33,192 nucleotides of DNA, taken from positions 1-33,192 of the forward strand of contig JAQMWT010000425.1 of assembly GCA_029834535.1 (NCBI GenBank), given 5' to 3'. Below the pieces are notes generated by a model that was given only the letters and a program-made list of their open reading frames with translations, had not been told where the DNA came from and did no database searches. Below, piece after piece: positions 7,920-15,960 of this stretch. Source of the DNA: Chrysophaeum taylorii. Its lineage: Eukaryota > Sar > Pelagophyceae > Pelagomonadales > Pelagomonadaceae. A program made the translations under genes and the position numbers. The number at the start of each line of letters is the position of its first letter. Within the stretch, counting starts at the first letter, position 1.

Positions 7920-10738
7920 ACGTTCCGCCAGATCCTGAGCGAGATCGGGAACCGAAGATTAAGAGCGAGCCGAGTGTTCGTGTCAAAGGCGAGAGGATCA
8001 ACAAAAGCCACCCGGAAGTGAAACTAAAATACGAGAAAAAGTTCGATGTGCCATGGAAAGATGCGCCGCGCGATGCCGAGGGTGCACCACTGCCGCAGAC
8101 TCCTGAGCATGTCAAGGACAACGAAGCAATGAAAGTTAAAATTCCTACGAAGGAAGAAGTTGACAAGGTTGTGCAGGAGCTGGGAATTCCTGACAATCCG
8201 CACTTAGATGACGAGGCGAAACTGATGCTCCGTCACTGTGTGCAATATTCTTGGGCCTTTTTCGACCCGATTATGAGACCTGTGGACTCGCCTCCTGTGT
8301 CTCTACGATTCAAAGACGCGAATCCGCGACCGATTAAGATGACGCCCTACCGATTGACGCCTGCGAAGCTCGATTGTCTCCGCAAGCAGATCAGCGAGTG
8401 GTGCCGGGATGGAGTCATTCGTCCGGCCAACTCACCTTGGGGCTTTCCTGTGTTGATGCTTCCGAAGAAAGGAGCTGAGATTGGAACGTCAAACGCGTTC
8501 CGTGCTGCAGTTGACTTACGTCAGCTCAACGATCAATTGGTCAATGACAGTTGGCCAAACATTCGACAAGATGATGCTTTAGCTTTTCTCGCGATGAGAC
8601 GATGGCGGACATGCATTGATATTAGGTGGGGATACCACAACCTTCGTCTGGATCCGGCAGCGCAGGACGCTGTCACGATGGTTAGCCCACTTGGCGCTCA
8701 CAGTTTCTTGCGATTACCTCTAGGTGTGAAGACAGCCGGAGCTCTTTTCTGCAAGCAAATGGCGAGCGACCTTTCGAAATGGATGTATCAAGACTTGGTT
8801 GCGTTTGTTGACGATATTATGATGGGATCCGACGATCTTCATCGACATTTACAAGTTTTGATCGAAGTGATGTGTCATTTGGAACAGAGAGGGTACAGCG
8901 GTCGAACCGCGAAGTTCCACCTTCTCAAAGATGATATAGAATTTCTGGGACACATTTCTACCCCAGAAGGCTTGAAGCCGAATCCGAAGACGCTGGAAGC
9001 ACTGCAGAAGATGCCGATTCCAGGTACTTTACCGAATACTTCCCCGAAGACCCAGATACGCTCTTTCATCGGCATGGGTAATTACTGCCGGCGATATGTG
9101 AAGGGCTACTCGAAGATTGTAGAACCGTTGAGACGATTATGCCTCGGTGTAAAGTTCGAGTGGACGCCCGAGTGTCAGAAAGCTTGGGATACGATTATTG
9201 AAGCTTTGGTTGATTCCCGTGGAGTCTACCACGCCGATTATGATCTGCCTTTTCAGATCCGATCCGATGCTTCCAAGGATGGACTTGGAGCATATCTCTT
9301 CCAGATTGTCGAAGTCAAGGCCGATGCCGGAAGAGTGACTCGAGAAGAACGAGTAATTGAATACTGGAGCCGAGCTGTGCCGAAGGAGATGCGGAATTAT
9401 GAGCCCCGTCGGCTAGAGCTGTTGGCAGTTATACTTTCTCTAGAGCACTTTCGAGCCTACATCGAAGGGCACCATACTGTTTTGGAGACCGATCACCGAA
9501 ATTTGACGTTTTTACGTAAGGCGACGCACTCGTCTGGGCAGCTTGCTCGTTGGGCGATGCGCCTCGCCAATTTTGACCCTGAACTTGGTTACAAGCCGGG
9601 AAAGTCACCGGGAATGAGTATCCCTGACTGTCTCTCCCGCAACCCGATAGATCATGTCATCGAGACTGACGAATTTGGAGAACCTTTGAACCACGCGTAT
9701 TTAGTGTTCCAAGAGTTTCCCCGACCTGTTGATGACCGAGGAGTTCCCGTCTCCGGCTGCCACTTCATGATGTCGTTTATTACGACCGAACTGCCGGAAG
9801 ACGAAGACGAAGACCCTGAAAAGGATCCGATAAAATTGGCTACGTCTCACGCTACGAGACAACGTCGGAAGAACCGTGCGCGTGATGAGCCACAGATCTT
9901 CAAGGACGCAGCCGCTTACAAAGATTATATCGATAAGATACCCGATAATATGACGCTCGCTGAGATCGCACGTGAGCAAGAATCTGATGCTACGTGCGAG
10001 GATATTCGCTACCGAATGGCCCAAGGTCAGGCGCCGCGACGTTCCCGAGCGAACGAACGATTCGAAGTCGTTAAAGATGTTCTTTTTCGCATTTCTGCTG
10101 ATTCGCACCCGATGATTGTTGCACCTGCTACGTTGCGCAAACGCATTATTCGACTCTATCATGACACTCCGGTTAACGGTGGTCATATGGGACGTCACAG
10201 TACCGTCCAGGCTATCCAAGAACGATTTTGGTGGCCTCACATGTCGAACGAAGTTGGAGTCTTCATTGCTGAGTGCTTAGTTTGTCAGAAAGCTCGTACG
10301 CCTGAGCCGAAACGAGCTGGACTCTTGCAGCAGCCCGTCTACGATGGTGATGGTGCTGTTCTTTGCATGGATTTATTTGGACCCTTGCCCAGCGCTGGTC
10401 CCGAGACGTATCTTCTAGTATTTTTTGATCCGTTCTCGCATTTCTTGATTCTGGATGTTTTGAACGATAAGACTGCTGAGTCTGTCCTCGAGTCTTTTGT
10501 CATTAACATTCTCCTCAAGGGCTACTTGCCCCAGATGATTCGTACCGACAACGGTAAAGAGTTCGTGAACAAGTTGATGCGCGAGTTTTGCCATCTCTTT
10601 AACACACGATACCAAACTACGATTCCTTATCATGCCCAGTCGAACCCGGCTGAGCGTGTCAACCGATTTATCAAGGCCTTCCTCCGTGCTTGCCTTCAAG
10701 GCCGGAACATCACGGATTGGCCTGACTTTGCTCATTAG
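7901..10738 (+). CDS. pol: Gypsy-A pol: reverse transcriptase, RNase H, integrase (to amber stop)
   Basis: This frame is open from the C8 run at about 7901; there is no clear ATG near the start, consistent with entry by frameshift. RT includes FRAAVDLRQLNDQL, CIDIRWGYHNLRL, LPLGVKTAGALFCKQM and the catalytic box FVDD (about 8807-8820), with FLGHISTPEGL after it. RNase H has RSDASKDGLGAYLF, ELLAVILSLEHF and ETDHRNL. Integrase has an HHCC zinc finger (VNGGHMGRHST ... CLVCQKA, about 10165-10300) and a DDE core: CMDLFGP, RTDNGKEF and NPAERVNRF. The frame is broken at 10736-10738 by TAG where Gln would fit, and continues in phase. RT followed by integrase fixes the Ty3/gypsy assignment. Confidence 0.93.
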   Translation, partial: PRQPNLDVPPDPERDREPKIKSEPSVRVKGERINKSHPEVKLKYEKKFDVPWKDAPRDAEGAPLPQTPEHVKDNEAMKVKIPTKEEVDKVVQELGIPDNPHLDDEAKLMLRHCVQYSWAFFDPIMRPVDSPPVSLRFKDANPRPIKMTPYRLTPAKLDCLRKQISEWCRDGVIRPANSPWGFPVLMLPKKGAEIGTSNAFRAAVDLRQLNDQLVNDSWPNIRQDDALAFLAMRRWRTCIDIRWGYHNLRLDPAAQDAVTMVSPLGAHSFLRLPLGVKTAGALFCKQMASDLSKWMYQDLVAFVDDIMMGSDDLHRHLQVLIEVMCHLEQRGYSGRTAKFHLLKDDIEFLGHISTPEGLKPNPKTLEALQKMPIPGTLPNTSPKTQIRSFIGMGNYCRRYVKGYSKIVEPLRRLCLGVKFEWTPECQKAWDTIIEALVDSRGVYHADYDLPFQIRSDASKDGLGAYLFQIVEVKADAGRVTREERVIEYWSRAVPKEMRNYEPRRLELLAVILSLEHFRAYIEGHHTVLETDHRNLTFLRKATHSSGQLARWAMRLANFDPELGYKPGKSPGMSIPDCLSRNPIDHVIETDEFGEPLNHAYLVFQEFPRPVDDRGVPVSGCHFMMSFITTELPEDEDEDPEKDPIKLATSHATRQRRKNRARDEPQIFKDAAAYKDYIDKIPDNMTLAEIAREQESDATCEDIRYRMAQGQAPRRSRANERFEVVKDVLFRISADSHPMIVAPATLRKRIIRLYHDTPVNGGHMGRHSTVQAIQERFWWPHMSNEVGVFIAECLVCQKARTPEPKRAGLLQQPVYDGDGAVLCMDLFGPLPSAGPETYLLVFFDPFSHFLILDVLNDKTAESVLESFVINILLKGYLPQMIRTDNGKEFVNKLMREFCHLFNTRYQTTIPYHAQSNPAERVNRFIKAFLRACLQGRNITDWPDFAH

Positions 10739-11662
10739 ATTGCGTTTTGCTACAACCGCAAGTTTATTCCAGGCACGCAGATTTCTCCCTTTATGCTGCG
10801 CCTGAACCGGCAGCCGATGCTGCCGACTGACTACACGCTCATGGATTTTGATACACGATTGTTGCCGAAGACTCGCTCTGATGCAGTCGCCGAGACTCGC
10901 GAACGATTGAAATATTATACAAAGATCGTCCGCGAGGCTCGTGATAAAGCTTTGAAGAAACAGCGATTGGCTTACAATGCTGATCATGTTGATGTTGAAT
11001 ACAAGGAAGGATCGCACGTTTTGCTCTACATCCCTTTCCTTCAGAACAAACTTCGACCGGAATGGCGAGGGCCGTTTATTATCAAGGAACGCCTCTCCCC
11101 GGTCACCTATAGGATTGAGTCTCTCGACTCTCCGCCCGAAGAACGGCGTGTTCATGTCAGTCAGATAACGCCGGTGATGGTACCTCCTATCGTTGATCAG
11201 ACCATCCGCAAATCCGAAGAAACCTTCCGTGATGATTATCAGCACGGTATGTTTGTTGTTTTCCGGATTCCTGACCGGAAGCGCTCTGATTGGCGCAAGA
11301 AGCTTTATGTTGCTGAAGTTTACGAGCCTTACGATTACCAAAATGATCGTGTTGCTCTACATTTCTATTCCGATTTGGGTCCGAACGATGATGTCGCTTA
11401 TTTCAAGCCGACCTCTCACCTTTCGCACCGCAAGCTCAAGCCCGAATTCAAGGACGTTGAAGGTCGAAGTTTCACCGACAAGTCCCGAATTTCCTCCTAC
11501 ACAACTCCTTGTGTCACGGATTTCGCTCCGCACGAGATTGACGTGTTGGTCCCCAAGTTTACTTTACGCAGTGGTCGAGTTCCTGAACCGATCATCACCC
11601 GCGTTTACCAGAAGACTCGTTCACGAGATGCTCGTAAGGCGAAGCCGCGCTCCTCGCGCTAG
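10739..11662 (+). CDS. Gypsy-A integrase C-terminus with GPY-like module and extra domain
   Basis: In-phase continuation of pol after one TAG. It starts with the end of the integrase core (IAFCYNRKFIPGTQISPF). A helical linker follows, then KEGSHVLLYIPFLQNKLRPEWRGPF and VTYRIESL, a GPY/F-like module of Ty3/gypsy integrases. The next about 80 residues (GMFVVFRI ... DWRKKLYVAEVYEPY ... VALHFYSDLG) are rich in aromatics and beta-type sequence and resemble a small SH3-like barrel. They are not a recognisable classical chromodomain. The tail (DFAPHEIDVLVPKFTLRSGRVPEP) is conserved in gypsy-B. It ends with basic residues and a TAG 40 bp before the 3' LTR. Confidence 0.75.
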   Translation: MAFCYNRKFIPGTQISPFMLRLNRQPMLPTDYTLMDFDTRLLPKTRSDAVAETRERLKYYTKIVREARDKALKKQRLAYNADHVDVEYKEGSHVLLYIPFLQNKLRPEWRGPFIIKERLSPVTYRIESLDSPPEERRVHVSQITPVMVPPIVDQTIRKSEETFRDDYQHGMFVVFRIPDRKRSDWRKKLYVAEVYEPYDYQNDRVALHFYSDLGPNDDVAYFKPTSHLSHRKLKPEFKDVEGRSFTDKSRISSYTTPCVTDFAPHEIDVLVPKFTLRSGRVPEPIITRVYQKTRSRDARKAKPRSSR

Positions 11663-11692
11663 CACCTCGCTGGGGCAGCTCGAATTCTTACC

Positions 11693-11699
11693 AGGGGAG
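11693..11699 (+). other. Gypsy-A polypurine tract (probable)
   Basis: AGGGGAG lies 3 nt before the 3' LTR start. Gypsy-B has GTAGGGGG at the same place with the same TCC or CTCC spacer. Confidence 0.55.
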
Positions 11700-11702
11700 T
11701 CC

Positions 11703-12039
11703 TGTGGCGGCAACTCCCGCCTCCTAAGGCTTACCCCTCTTCTACCCCCCCCCCTTATCAGGGGCACCCTACTCCGTTCCGATGATGTCAGAGTTTTCTA
11801 TGACATCATCTTCCTTTTCCGTGACGCATGTCATCCTGATTTCTGATTTTCGATTATCCTTGATCATAAAGCAACAGCCGATCCTCAAGTTGAGAGGACC
11901 AGGCGCAGGAGTTGTTTGTGGTCGCGTGGCGGGAGAACGGCCATCCTCGTCCAGTGATCCCTCCAAGGGCACGGACGCGATCGGCGAGCCAGGATTCGAA
12001 GGCACGCCAGGTAGCCCCTAAAATTCTCCTTACGCCACA
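11703..12039 (+). repeat. Gypsy-A 3' LTR
   Basis: 337 bp, TGTGGCG...CGCCACA, about 5 differences from the 5' LTR. It includes the same 10-bp inverted repeat (11781-11810). Confidence 0.95.
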
Positions 12040-12044
12040 GCTGT
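12040..12044. repeat. Target-site duplication of gypsy-A, right
   Basis: GCTGT. The left copy is GCTCT. It matches the empty site in the inverted gypsy-B copy. Confidence 0.75.
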
Positions 12045-12185
12045 GAACCCTGTGTGACTGATTTTCGCCCGCATGAAATCGATGTCCTCGTCACTAACTT
12101 CGATCTCCACAGCAACAAAGTTCCTGCTGATGTAGCTGAACGAGCTTATCGTACCATTCGTGAGCGTGACCTTCGTCACCCTTGA
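12045..12185 (+). pseudogene. Gypsy-B pol C-terminus
   Basis: DFRPHEIDVLVTNFDLHS followed by NKVPADVAERAYRTIRERD and a TGA. It is homologous to the gypsy-A C-terminal tail and to the inverted copy at 12994-13257. It resumes directly after the gypsy-A insertion. Compared with the inverted copy it has a 2-nt insertion just after the junction. Confidence 0.8.
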
Positions 12186-12220
12186 AGTCGAGGACGACTT
12201 CATCTCAAGTAGGGGGCTCC

Positions 12221-12556
12221 TGTGGCAGTAACGCCCATTTCCCCCACTTGCCTGCCTGCCACCTGACTTACCCTGATTGTTGCCCTGGTATTGACCTTGC
12301 ATTTAGGGGGGGGGTGTCATCTCGACACCTTCACCTGCGCTTCCACTGGGCCCAATGTACCGTAGCGGGCATTTGTATTGCTTTCTTGCTGTCTTCTTGA
12401 TATTACCCTCTTTTGATTGTCCGATTTCGTGATGGCGTGAGGTATTACGCTGAGATCGGGCGTGTGGTGGTTTTACCCGCGGTTCGGGTAAGGAGAAAGG
12501 GTTGTTGTGGCCCCCGGTCCGGCCAGGAGGGGCGGGTATCTGAGAAAACCACTACA
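12221..12556 (+). repeat. Gypsy-B 3' LTR (copy 1)
   Basis: It begins TGTGGCAG after a purine tract (GTAGGGGG-CTCC) and ends CCACTACA. Its boundaries are set by comparison with the inverted copy 12705-13038 and the fragment 13797-13963, where similarity ends at the same base. It contains a poly-G run (about 12304-12313). It is not alignable with the gypsy-A LTR beyond the first bases. Confidence 0.85.
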
Positions 12557-12704
12557 ACACACCCCCCTCTTAGCAGTCGACATTTAAAGACAAACAGACA
12601 GACAAACATCTGTCGATTAGGAGTAAGGACAAGTGCAGGCCAGTAAGTTCACCTAGTCCCAATCTCTAACCCCAGTAAGTTCACCTGGTCCGAGTTCACC
12701 TGGT
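12557..12704 (+). repeat. Flank repeat R1 between two convergent gypsy-B ends
   Basis: 148 bp containing CCCCCCTCTTAGCAGTCGAC, a short GACA repeat and twice AGTAAGTTCACCT. Parts recur at 13963-14101 (R2) and 14477-14591 (R3). It separates the 3' ends of two gypsy-B copies in opposite orientation. Confidence 0.75.
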
Positions 12705-13038
12705 TGTAGTGGTTTTCTGAGATACCCGCCCGTCCTGGCCGGACCGGGGGCCTCAACAACCCTTCCTCCCAACCCGAACCGCGGGCAAAACCACCACACG
12801 CCCGATCTCAGCGCAATACCTCACGCCATCACGAAATCGGACAATCAAAAGAGGGTAATACCAAGAAGACATCAAGAAAGCAACACAAATGCCTGGTACA
12901 TAGGGTTCAGTGGAAGCGCAGGTGAGGGTGTCACGATGACACCCCCCCCCCCCCAAATTGCAAGGTCCGTACCAGGGCAACAATCAGGGTAAGTCATGTG
13001 GCAGGCAGGCAAGTGGGGGAATGGGCGTTACTGCCACA
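12705..13038 (-). repeat. Gypsy-B LTR (copy 2, inverted)
   Basis: A full-length reverse complement of 12221-12556 with scattered substitutions. The minus-strand start TGTGGCAG is at 13038 and the end at 12705. It has a long C/G homopolymer at about 12940-12955. Confidence 0.85.
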
Positions 13039-13257
13039 TAAGCCCCCTACTTGAGATGAAGTCGTCCTCGACTTCAAAGGGTGACGAAGTTCACGCTCAC
13101 GAATGGTACGATAAGCTCGGTGAGCTACATCAGCAGGAACTTTGTTGCTGTGAAGGCCGAAGTTACTGACGAGGACATCAATTTCATTCAGGCGAAAGTC
13201 CGGCACAAGGTTCACAGCCGTCCATATTCGTTCGTAGGCGAGTGAATCTACCTCCAT
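12994..13257 (-). pseudogene. Gypsy-B pol C-terminus (inverted copy)
   Basis: VPDFRLNEIDVLVSNFGLHS then NKVPADVAHRAYRTIRERE, parallel to 12045-12185. A 1-nt difference removes the stop, so the frame runs into the LTR. Reading upstream it covers the gypsy-A target site uninterrupted (GGCTGTGAAC). Confidence 0.8.
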
Positions 13258-13261
13258 CGTG

Positions 13262-13622
13262 GTCTTTTCTTCTGGTCTTAAGCGTCATTCTTCAGCAGAA
13301 GCGGTCGCAAAACAAACGTCAGTCTCCTCTAGTTTCCATGGTGCGGTTTCTCTCGGATATCAACGGCTATCTCGAACACCAAAACTTCTCGTCGAGCAGC
13401 AAAATTTGCCGGCTACTGTTCGACTCGCGCGGTTGACCGGTGCGACGGACTTACACGGCAGAAGCCTTTTGCCTCGCCAGAGACTATGGTTGGTCTCAGA
13501 GACTATGGTTGGTCTCTCCGGCCTTCTTTCTGCCTCTTTTCGGAGACTGTGGGTGGTCTCCTGGGCTCGCTTTTTGTCTTGAGACCCACAAAAATACGCT
13601 CAACGTCCGAGTAGTAGTCCGT
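13262..13622 (-). repeat. Gypsy-B internal block (inverted copy of 1341-1700)
   Basis: The reverse complement matches the left block including the three GAGAC-N8-GTCTC units. Upstream of GACGGACTACTACTCGGACG on the minus strand the two copies diverge, so this copy lacks RT-RNase H here. Confidence 0.8.
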
Positions 13623-13749
13623 CGACCGTTTATTCCGATTCACGTAAAGAGCCTCAATCGCTCTTCCGATCCTTCGAAACCGCCTACCAACACGTCGGCT
13701 TTGCGTTCACTCAACCGCTGCGAACCGACTCGCCGCCGAAAAATAGGAG
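13623..13749. other. Spacer without identified feature
   Basis: About 130 bp with no coding signal or repeat I recognise. Confidence 0.5.
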
Positions 13750-13778
13750 ATCGATAGTCCGGGAGTTGGACTATCGAT
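13750..13778. repeat. 11-bp perfect hairpin
   Basis: ATCGATAGTCC, 7 nt (GGGAGTT), GGACTATCGAT. It ends 18 bp before the truncated gypsy-B LTR 13797-13963. Function unknown. Confidence 0.6.
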
Positions 13779-13796
13779 TCCCGTTTCTGAGACCAC

Positions 13797-13963
13797 TGTA
13801 GTGGTTTTCTCAGATACCCGCCCCTCCTGGCCGGACCGGGGGCCTCAACAACCCTTCCTCCCAACCCGAACCGCGGGTGAAACCACCACACGCCCGATCT
13901 CAGCGTAATACCTCACGCCATCACGAAATCGGACAATCAAAAGAGGGTAATATCAAGAAGACA
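13797..13963 (-). repeat. Gypsy-B LTR fragment (copy 3)
   Basis: Matches the 3' half of the gypsy-B LTR in minus orientation, ending at the same terminal CCACTACA. It is cut at about 13963, where R2 begins. Confidence 0.8.
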
Positions 13964-14101
13964 AGTACCCCACAAACCCACCCACATCCTTCATGCTCCC
14001 CACACACACCCCCCTCTTAGCAGTCGACATTAAAGACAAGTGCAGGCCAGTAAGTTCACCTAGTCCCAATCTCTAACCCTAGTAAGCTCACCTGGTCTCA
14101 T
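13963..14101 (+). repeat. Flank repeat R2
   Basis: Shares TACCCCACAAACCCACCCAC and CCCCTCTTAGCAGTCGACAT with R3, and AAGTGCAGGCCAGTAAGTTC onward with R1. Compared with R1 it has lost about 38 bp between two GACAA copies, a typical deletion between short direct repeats. Confidence 0.7.
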
Positions 14102-14278
14102 TAAGTCGGCGAAAAGAACTCCGACGCCTCGTCTCCGGGAAAAAAAGGCCGCGGTCATGCGCGCGTTGTCAGCATCGACAACATCGTTTCGACGGGGCGT
14201 GAGAATGGCGCGCTGAAAGAGCCTTCGCGGGTCGTGGAAATAGTCTGCGGGGTCGTCGTAGACGGCTTGGAGGATCAA
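14102..14278 (-). pseudogene. PIF1/Helitron-like helicase fragment
   Basis: Minus-strand translation LQAVYDDPADYFHDPRRLF followed by QRAILTPRRNDVVDADNARMT. The pattern of a Phe/Leu-rich segment, R-AIL-TP-N--V---N, is typical of PIF1-type helicases, including the helicase part of Helitrons. There are only about 60 residues and no Walker motif, so it is a relic. No Helitron end is visible. Confidence 0.45.
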
Positions 14279-14476
14279 TGGCCGGCTCGCGGGCCTACCT
14301 GATCCTTACCCTAAATCGAGGGATAACAGCATGCATACGACCTACGGGCGGGGCCCGTCCTCTCTTCCCCTGCCCCGTCCTCTCTTCCCCTGCCCCGCGC
14401 CTCGGCGATGACCCCCGACTAGGTCCCGCGTACTTATCTCCCCGCGTACTTATCTCCGCCCGTCAGGCACGTCCCT
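14279..14476. other. GC-rich spacer with short tandem duplications
   Basis: CCCGTCCTCTCTTCCCCTGC is repeated in tandem (14354-14373, 14374-14393), and a GCGTACTTATCTCC unit is repeated twice near 14428-14458. No gene seen. Confidence 0.6.
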
Positions 14477-14591
14477 CATACCCCACAAACCCACCCACGT
14501 CCTTCATGCTCCCCACACACACCCCCCTCTTAGCAGTCGACATTTAAAGACAAACAGACAGACAGACAAACATCTGTCGATTAGTAGTAAG
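14477..14591 (+). repeat. Flank repeat R3
   Basis: Shares its first about 70 bp with R2 and continues with the GACA run and CATCTGTCGATTAG segment found in R1. R1, R2 and R3 together look like one parental sequence copied and trimmed. Confidence 0.7.
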
Positions 14592-14626
14592 GGCTTTCTC
14601 ACCGTTGAGTCTCTCACAACCATAGC

Positions 14627-14694
14627 GGGATCTCCGTGGATCGAACACGAGACAGATTTTCAGTATGGCACTCTCCCAGCTGAGCTAAGGCCCC
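14627..14694 (-). pseudogene. Degenerate tRNA-Phe copy
   Basis: The minus strand shows TTAGCTCAGCTGGGAGAG (box A), a loop CTGAAAA with GAA anticodon, and GTTCGATCC (box B). Acceptor and anticodon stems have mismatches and the length is short, so it is a pseudogene. Confidence 0.7.
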
Positions 14695-14699
14695 GCTTT

Positions 14700-15030
14700 C
14701 TTCGCGGTACAGCACACACCCAACATAGCACACTCATTCTTGTGGAAGGACCAGTGATACAAGTCCTTCAACCGGTTGTACGCCACGCCGTACACTCCCA
14801 GCCCGTACACTCCCCGTACACTCCCTCCCTCCTTCCCGATCACCAGTCATACCACGCAGCACATAGCTCGCGGACGAGGCATCTTCAAATTCTGCGAAGA
14901 TCACACCGCCTCGGCGCCTCGTGTCACATGAAAATTCACGAAGTATATGGCTTCGGAGTATATACGTAGCCATATGGCTACGGAGTATATATGGCGAGCG
15001 CATGCTGCGATCTTCTTTCCACGCGTTCTG
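14700..15030. other. Spacer with simple repeats and an 18-bp palindrome
   Basis: GTACACTCCC-type repeats lie at about 14786-14832. The perfect palindrome CGTAGCCATATGGCTACG lies at 14965-14982, flanked by two copies of CGGAGTATATA. No gene recognised. Confidence 0.6.
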
Positions 15031-15356
15031 TAACTAACTAACTTCATATCTCTCCAGAGCATGGGAGCCAGGCCGGACCGTCAGGAGCCAGTCCGGAACC
15101 ACGGGCCTGTAGACGAGGAGTGCCGAAAGGTCGGTCGGCGGAGGGTGATCATCATGCTTGTCGCCATGCGGCGAGGACACCGCGATGTGACTGACAATCA
15201 CATCCAATTCGTCGATAACCTCCCGTCACGCGTTCTATGTTCTATGATGTTTTGTTATCCTTTTCTCCATCCCAGAGACAATTCGGGGTCTCCGTGGATC
15301 GAACACGGGACCTACAGATCTTCAGTCTGGTGCTCTCCCAACTGAGCTAAGACCCC
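15031..15356 (-). mobile_element. SINE-like unit 1: tRNA-Phe head, body, GTTA tail
   Basis: Reading the minus strand: a full tRNA-Phe (15356-15285), then about 240 nt of body, then GAAGTTAGTTAGTTA (15044-15031). The body from GGTTATCGACGA to the tail matches the insertion at 24573-24939 over about 180 bp. Structure (Pol III head, body, simple-repeat tail) is that of a tRNA-derived SINE. No target duplication is visible because the head abuts another copy. Confidence 0.6.
15285..15356 (-). tRNA. tRNA-Phe(GAA) or intact SINE head, copy 1
   Basis: A 72-nt cloverleaf with all stems paired: acceptor GGGGTCT/AGACCCC, anticodon loop CTGAAGA giving GAA, T arm CCGTG-TTCGATC-CACGG. The next base is G, not the A73 usual for tRNA-Phe, and no T-run terminator follows within about 45 nt. 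It may be a gene or the head of a SINE. Confidence 0.75.
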
Positions 15357-15360
15357 ACCG

Positions 15361-15596
15361 TGTGATCATCAAGCTTGTCGCCTCAAGCTTGTCGTCCATG
15401 CGACGAGGAGACTACAATGAGCCCGCGACGTGACTGGCAACCTCAACCACTTCGTCGATAACCTTCCTGTGATGTGCTGTTATCATTTTCTCCATCCGAG
15501 AGACAACGCGGGGTCGTCTCACGCGGGGTCTCCGTGGATCGAACACGGGACCTACAGATCTTCAGTCTGGTGCTCTCCCAACTGAGCTAAGACCCC
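15361..15596 (-). mobile_element. SINE-like unit 2 (truncated)
   Basis: A tRNA-Phe head (15596-15525) is followed by the same body start as unit 1 (GGATGGAGAAAA, GGTTATCGACGA, CGACAAGCTTGATGATCAC). It is cut where unit 1's head begins, giving a head-to-tail dimer on the minus strand. It lacks the distal body and tail. Confidence 0.55.
15525..15596 (-). tRNA. tRNA-Phe(GAA) or intact SINE head, copy 2
   Basis: Identical over 72 nt to copy 1, with the same G after the acceptor stem and no T-run terminator. A 9-bp CGCGGGGTC duplication lies just downstream. Confidence 0.75.
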
Positions 15597-15635
15597 GCGG
15601 ATCATGAGAACACATACGGTAACGACTACTGGTGT

Positions 15636-15731
15636 TAAGCATCGATCACTGCTGTTCTCTTCCTTCACACGTCCACTCGCTACTAAGCATCGATCACTGC
15701 TGTTCTCTTCCTTCACACGTCCACTCGCTAC
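15636..15731. repeat. Tandem 48-bp repeat, two perfect copies
   Basis: The unit starting TAAGCATCGATCACTGC and ending CCACTCGCTAC occurs at 15636-15683 and 15684-15731. Confidence 0.9.
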
Positions 15732-15799
15732 CGCCTTCAATTTCAATTACGGCGATATGATGCCATAATCTCCCTACAGCTCTTCACACATCCACACGC

Positions 15800-15864
15800 A
15801 CGGGAGAGGTCCGAAATTAGTTAGTTAGTAGAATTAGTCGGGGTCGTCGTGGATCGAACACGGA
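15800..15864. other. SINE tail fragment (+) next to tRNA 3' fragment (-)
   Basis: GGGAGAGGTCCGAAATTAGTTAGTTAG on the plus strand resembles the end of the SINE-like body and its tail, in opposite orientation to units 1 and 2. It is followed by a tRNA 3' fragment on the minus strand (box B GTTCGATCC, 15840-15864). Confidence 0.45.
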
Positions 15865-15960
15865 GCTTACACCTTGTCATACATGCACACGCAAGACCGC
15901 AACCGCCTTGAGTTAAGTACGGCAACATAGTGCTTGGACCTCTTTCACGTAGAATTCTTC

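Larger units (their letters stand above)
1752..12039 (+). mobile_element. Gypsy-A: Ty3/gypsy LTR retrotransposon carrying a DNA methyltransferase
   Basis: A 10.3-kb element with near-identical LTRs, 5-bp target duplications, a primer-binding site and a purine-rich tract. Domain order is gag-like coiled coil, retropepsin-like, C5 cytosine methyltransferase, RT, RNase H, integrase, C-terminal module. RT before integrase makes it Ty3/gypsy. LTR similarity (about 5 differences in 337 bp, three of them clustered in one poly-C stretch) implies a fairly recent insertion. The coding region nevertheless has an amber stop in integrase and two minus-1 frame changes, so this copy may not be autonomous unless these are recoded. 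Confidence 0.92.
1..12556 (+). mobile_element. Gypsy-B: decayed Ty3/gypsy element, split by gypsy-A
   Basis: A Ty3/gypsy-type element enters from the left window edge. Its left part (1-1751) holds RT-RNase H coding sequence and a non-coding block. Its right part (12040-12556) holds the end of pol and a 3' LTR. The two halves join cleanly when 1752-12039 is left out, and a paralogous uninterrupted copy on the minus strand (13622-12705) shows the same sequence across the join. Integrase sequence is missing between RNase H and the C-terminal tail, so this is a deletion derivative. The 5' LTR, gag and any methyltransferase lie outside the window. Confidence 0.85.
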
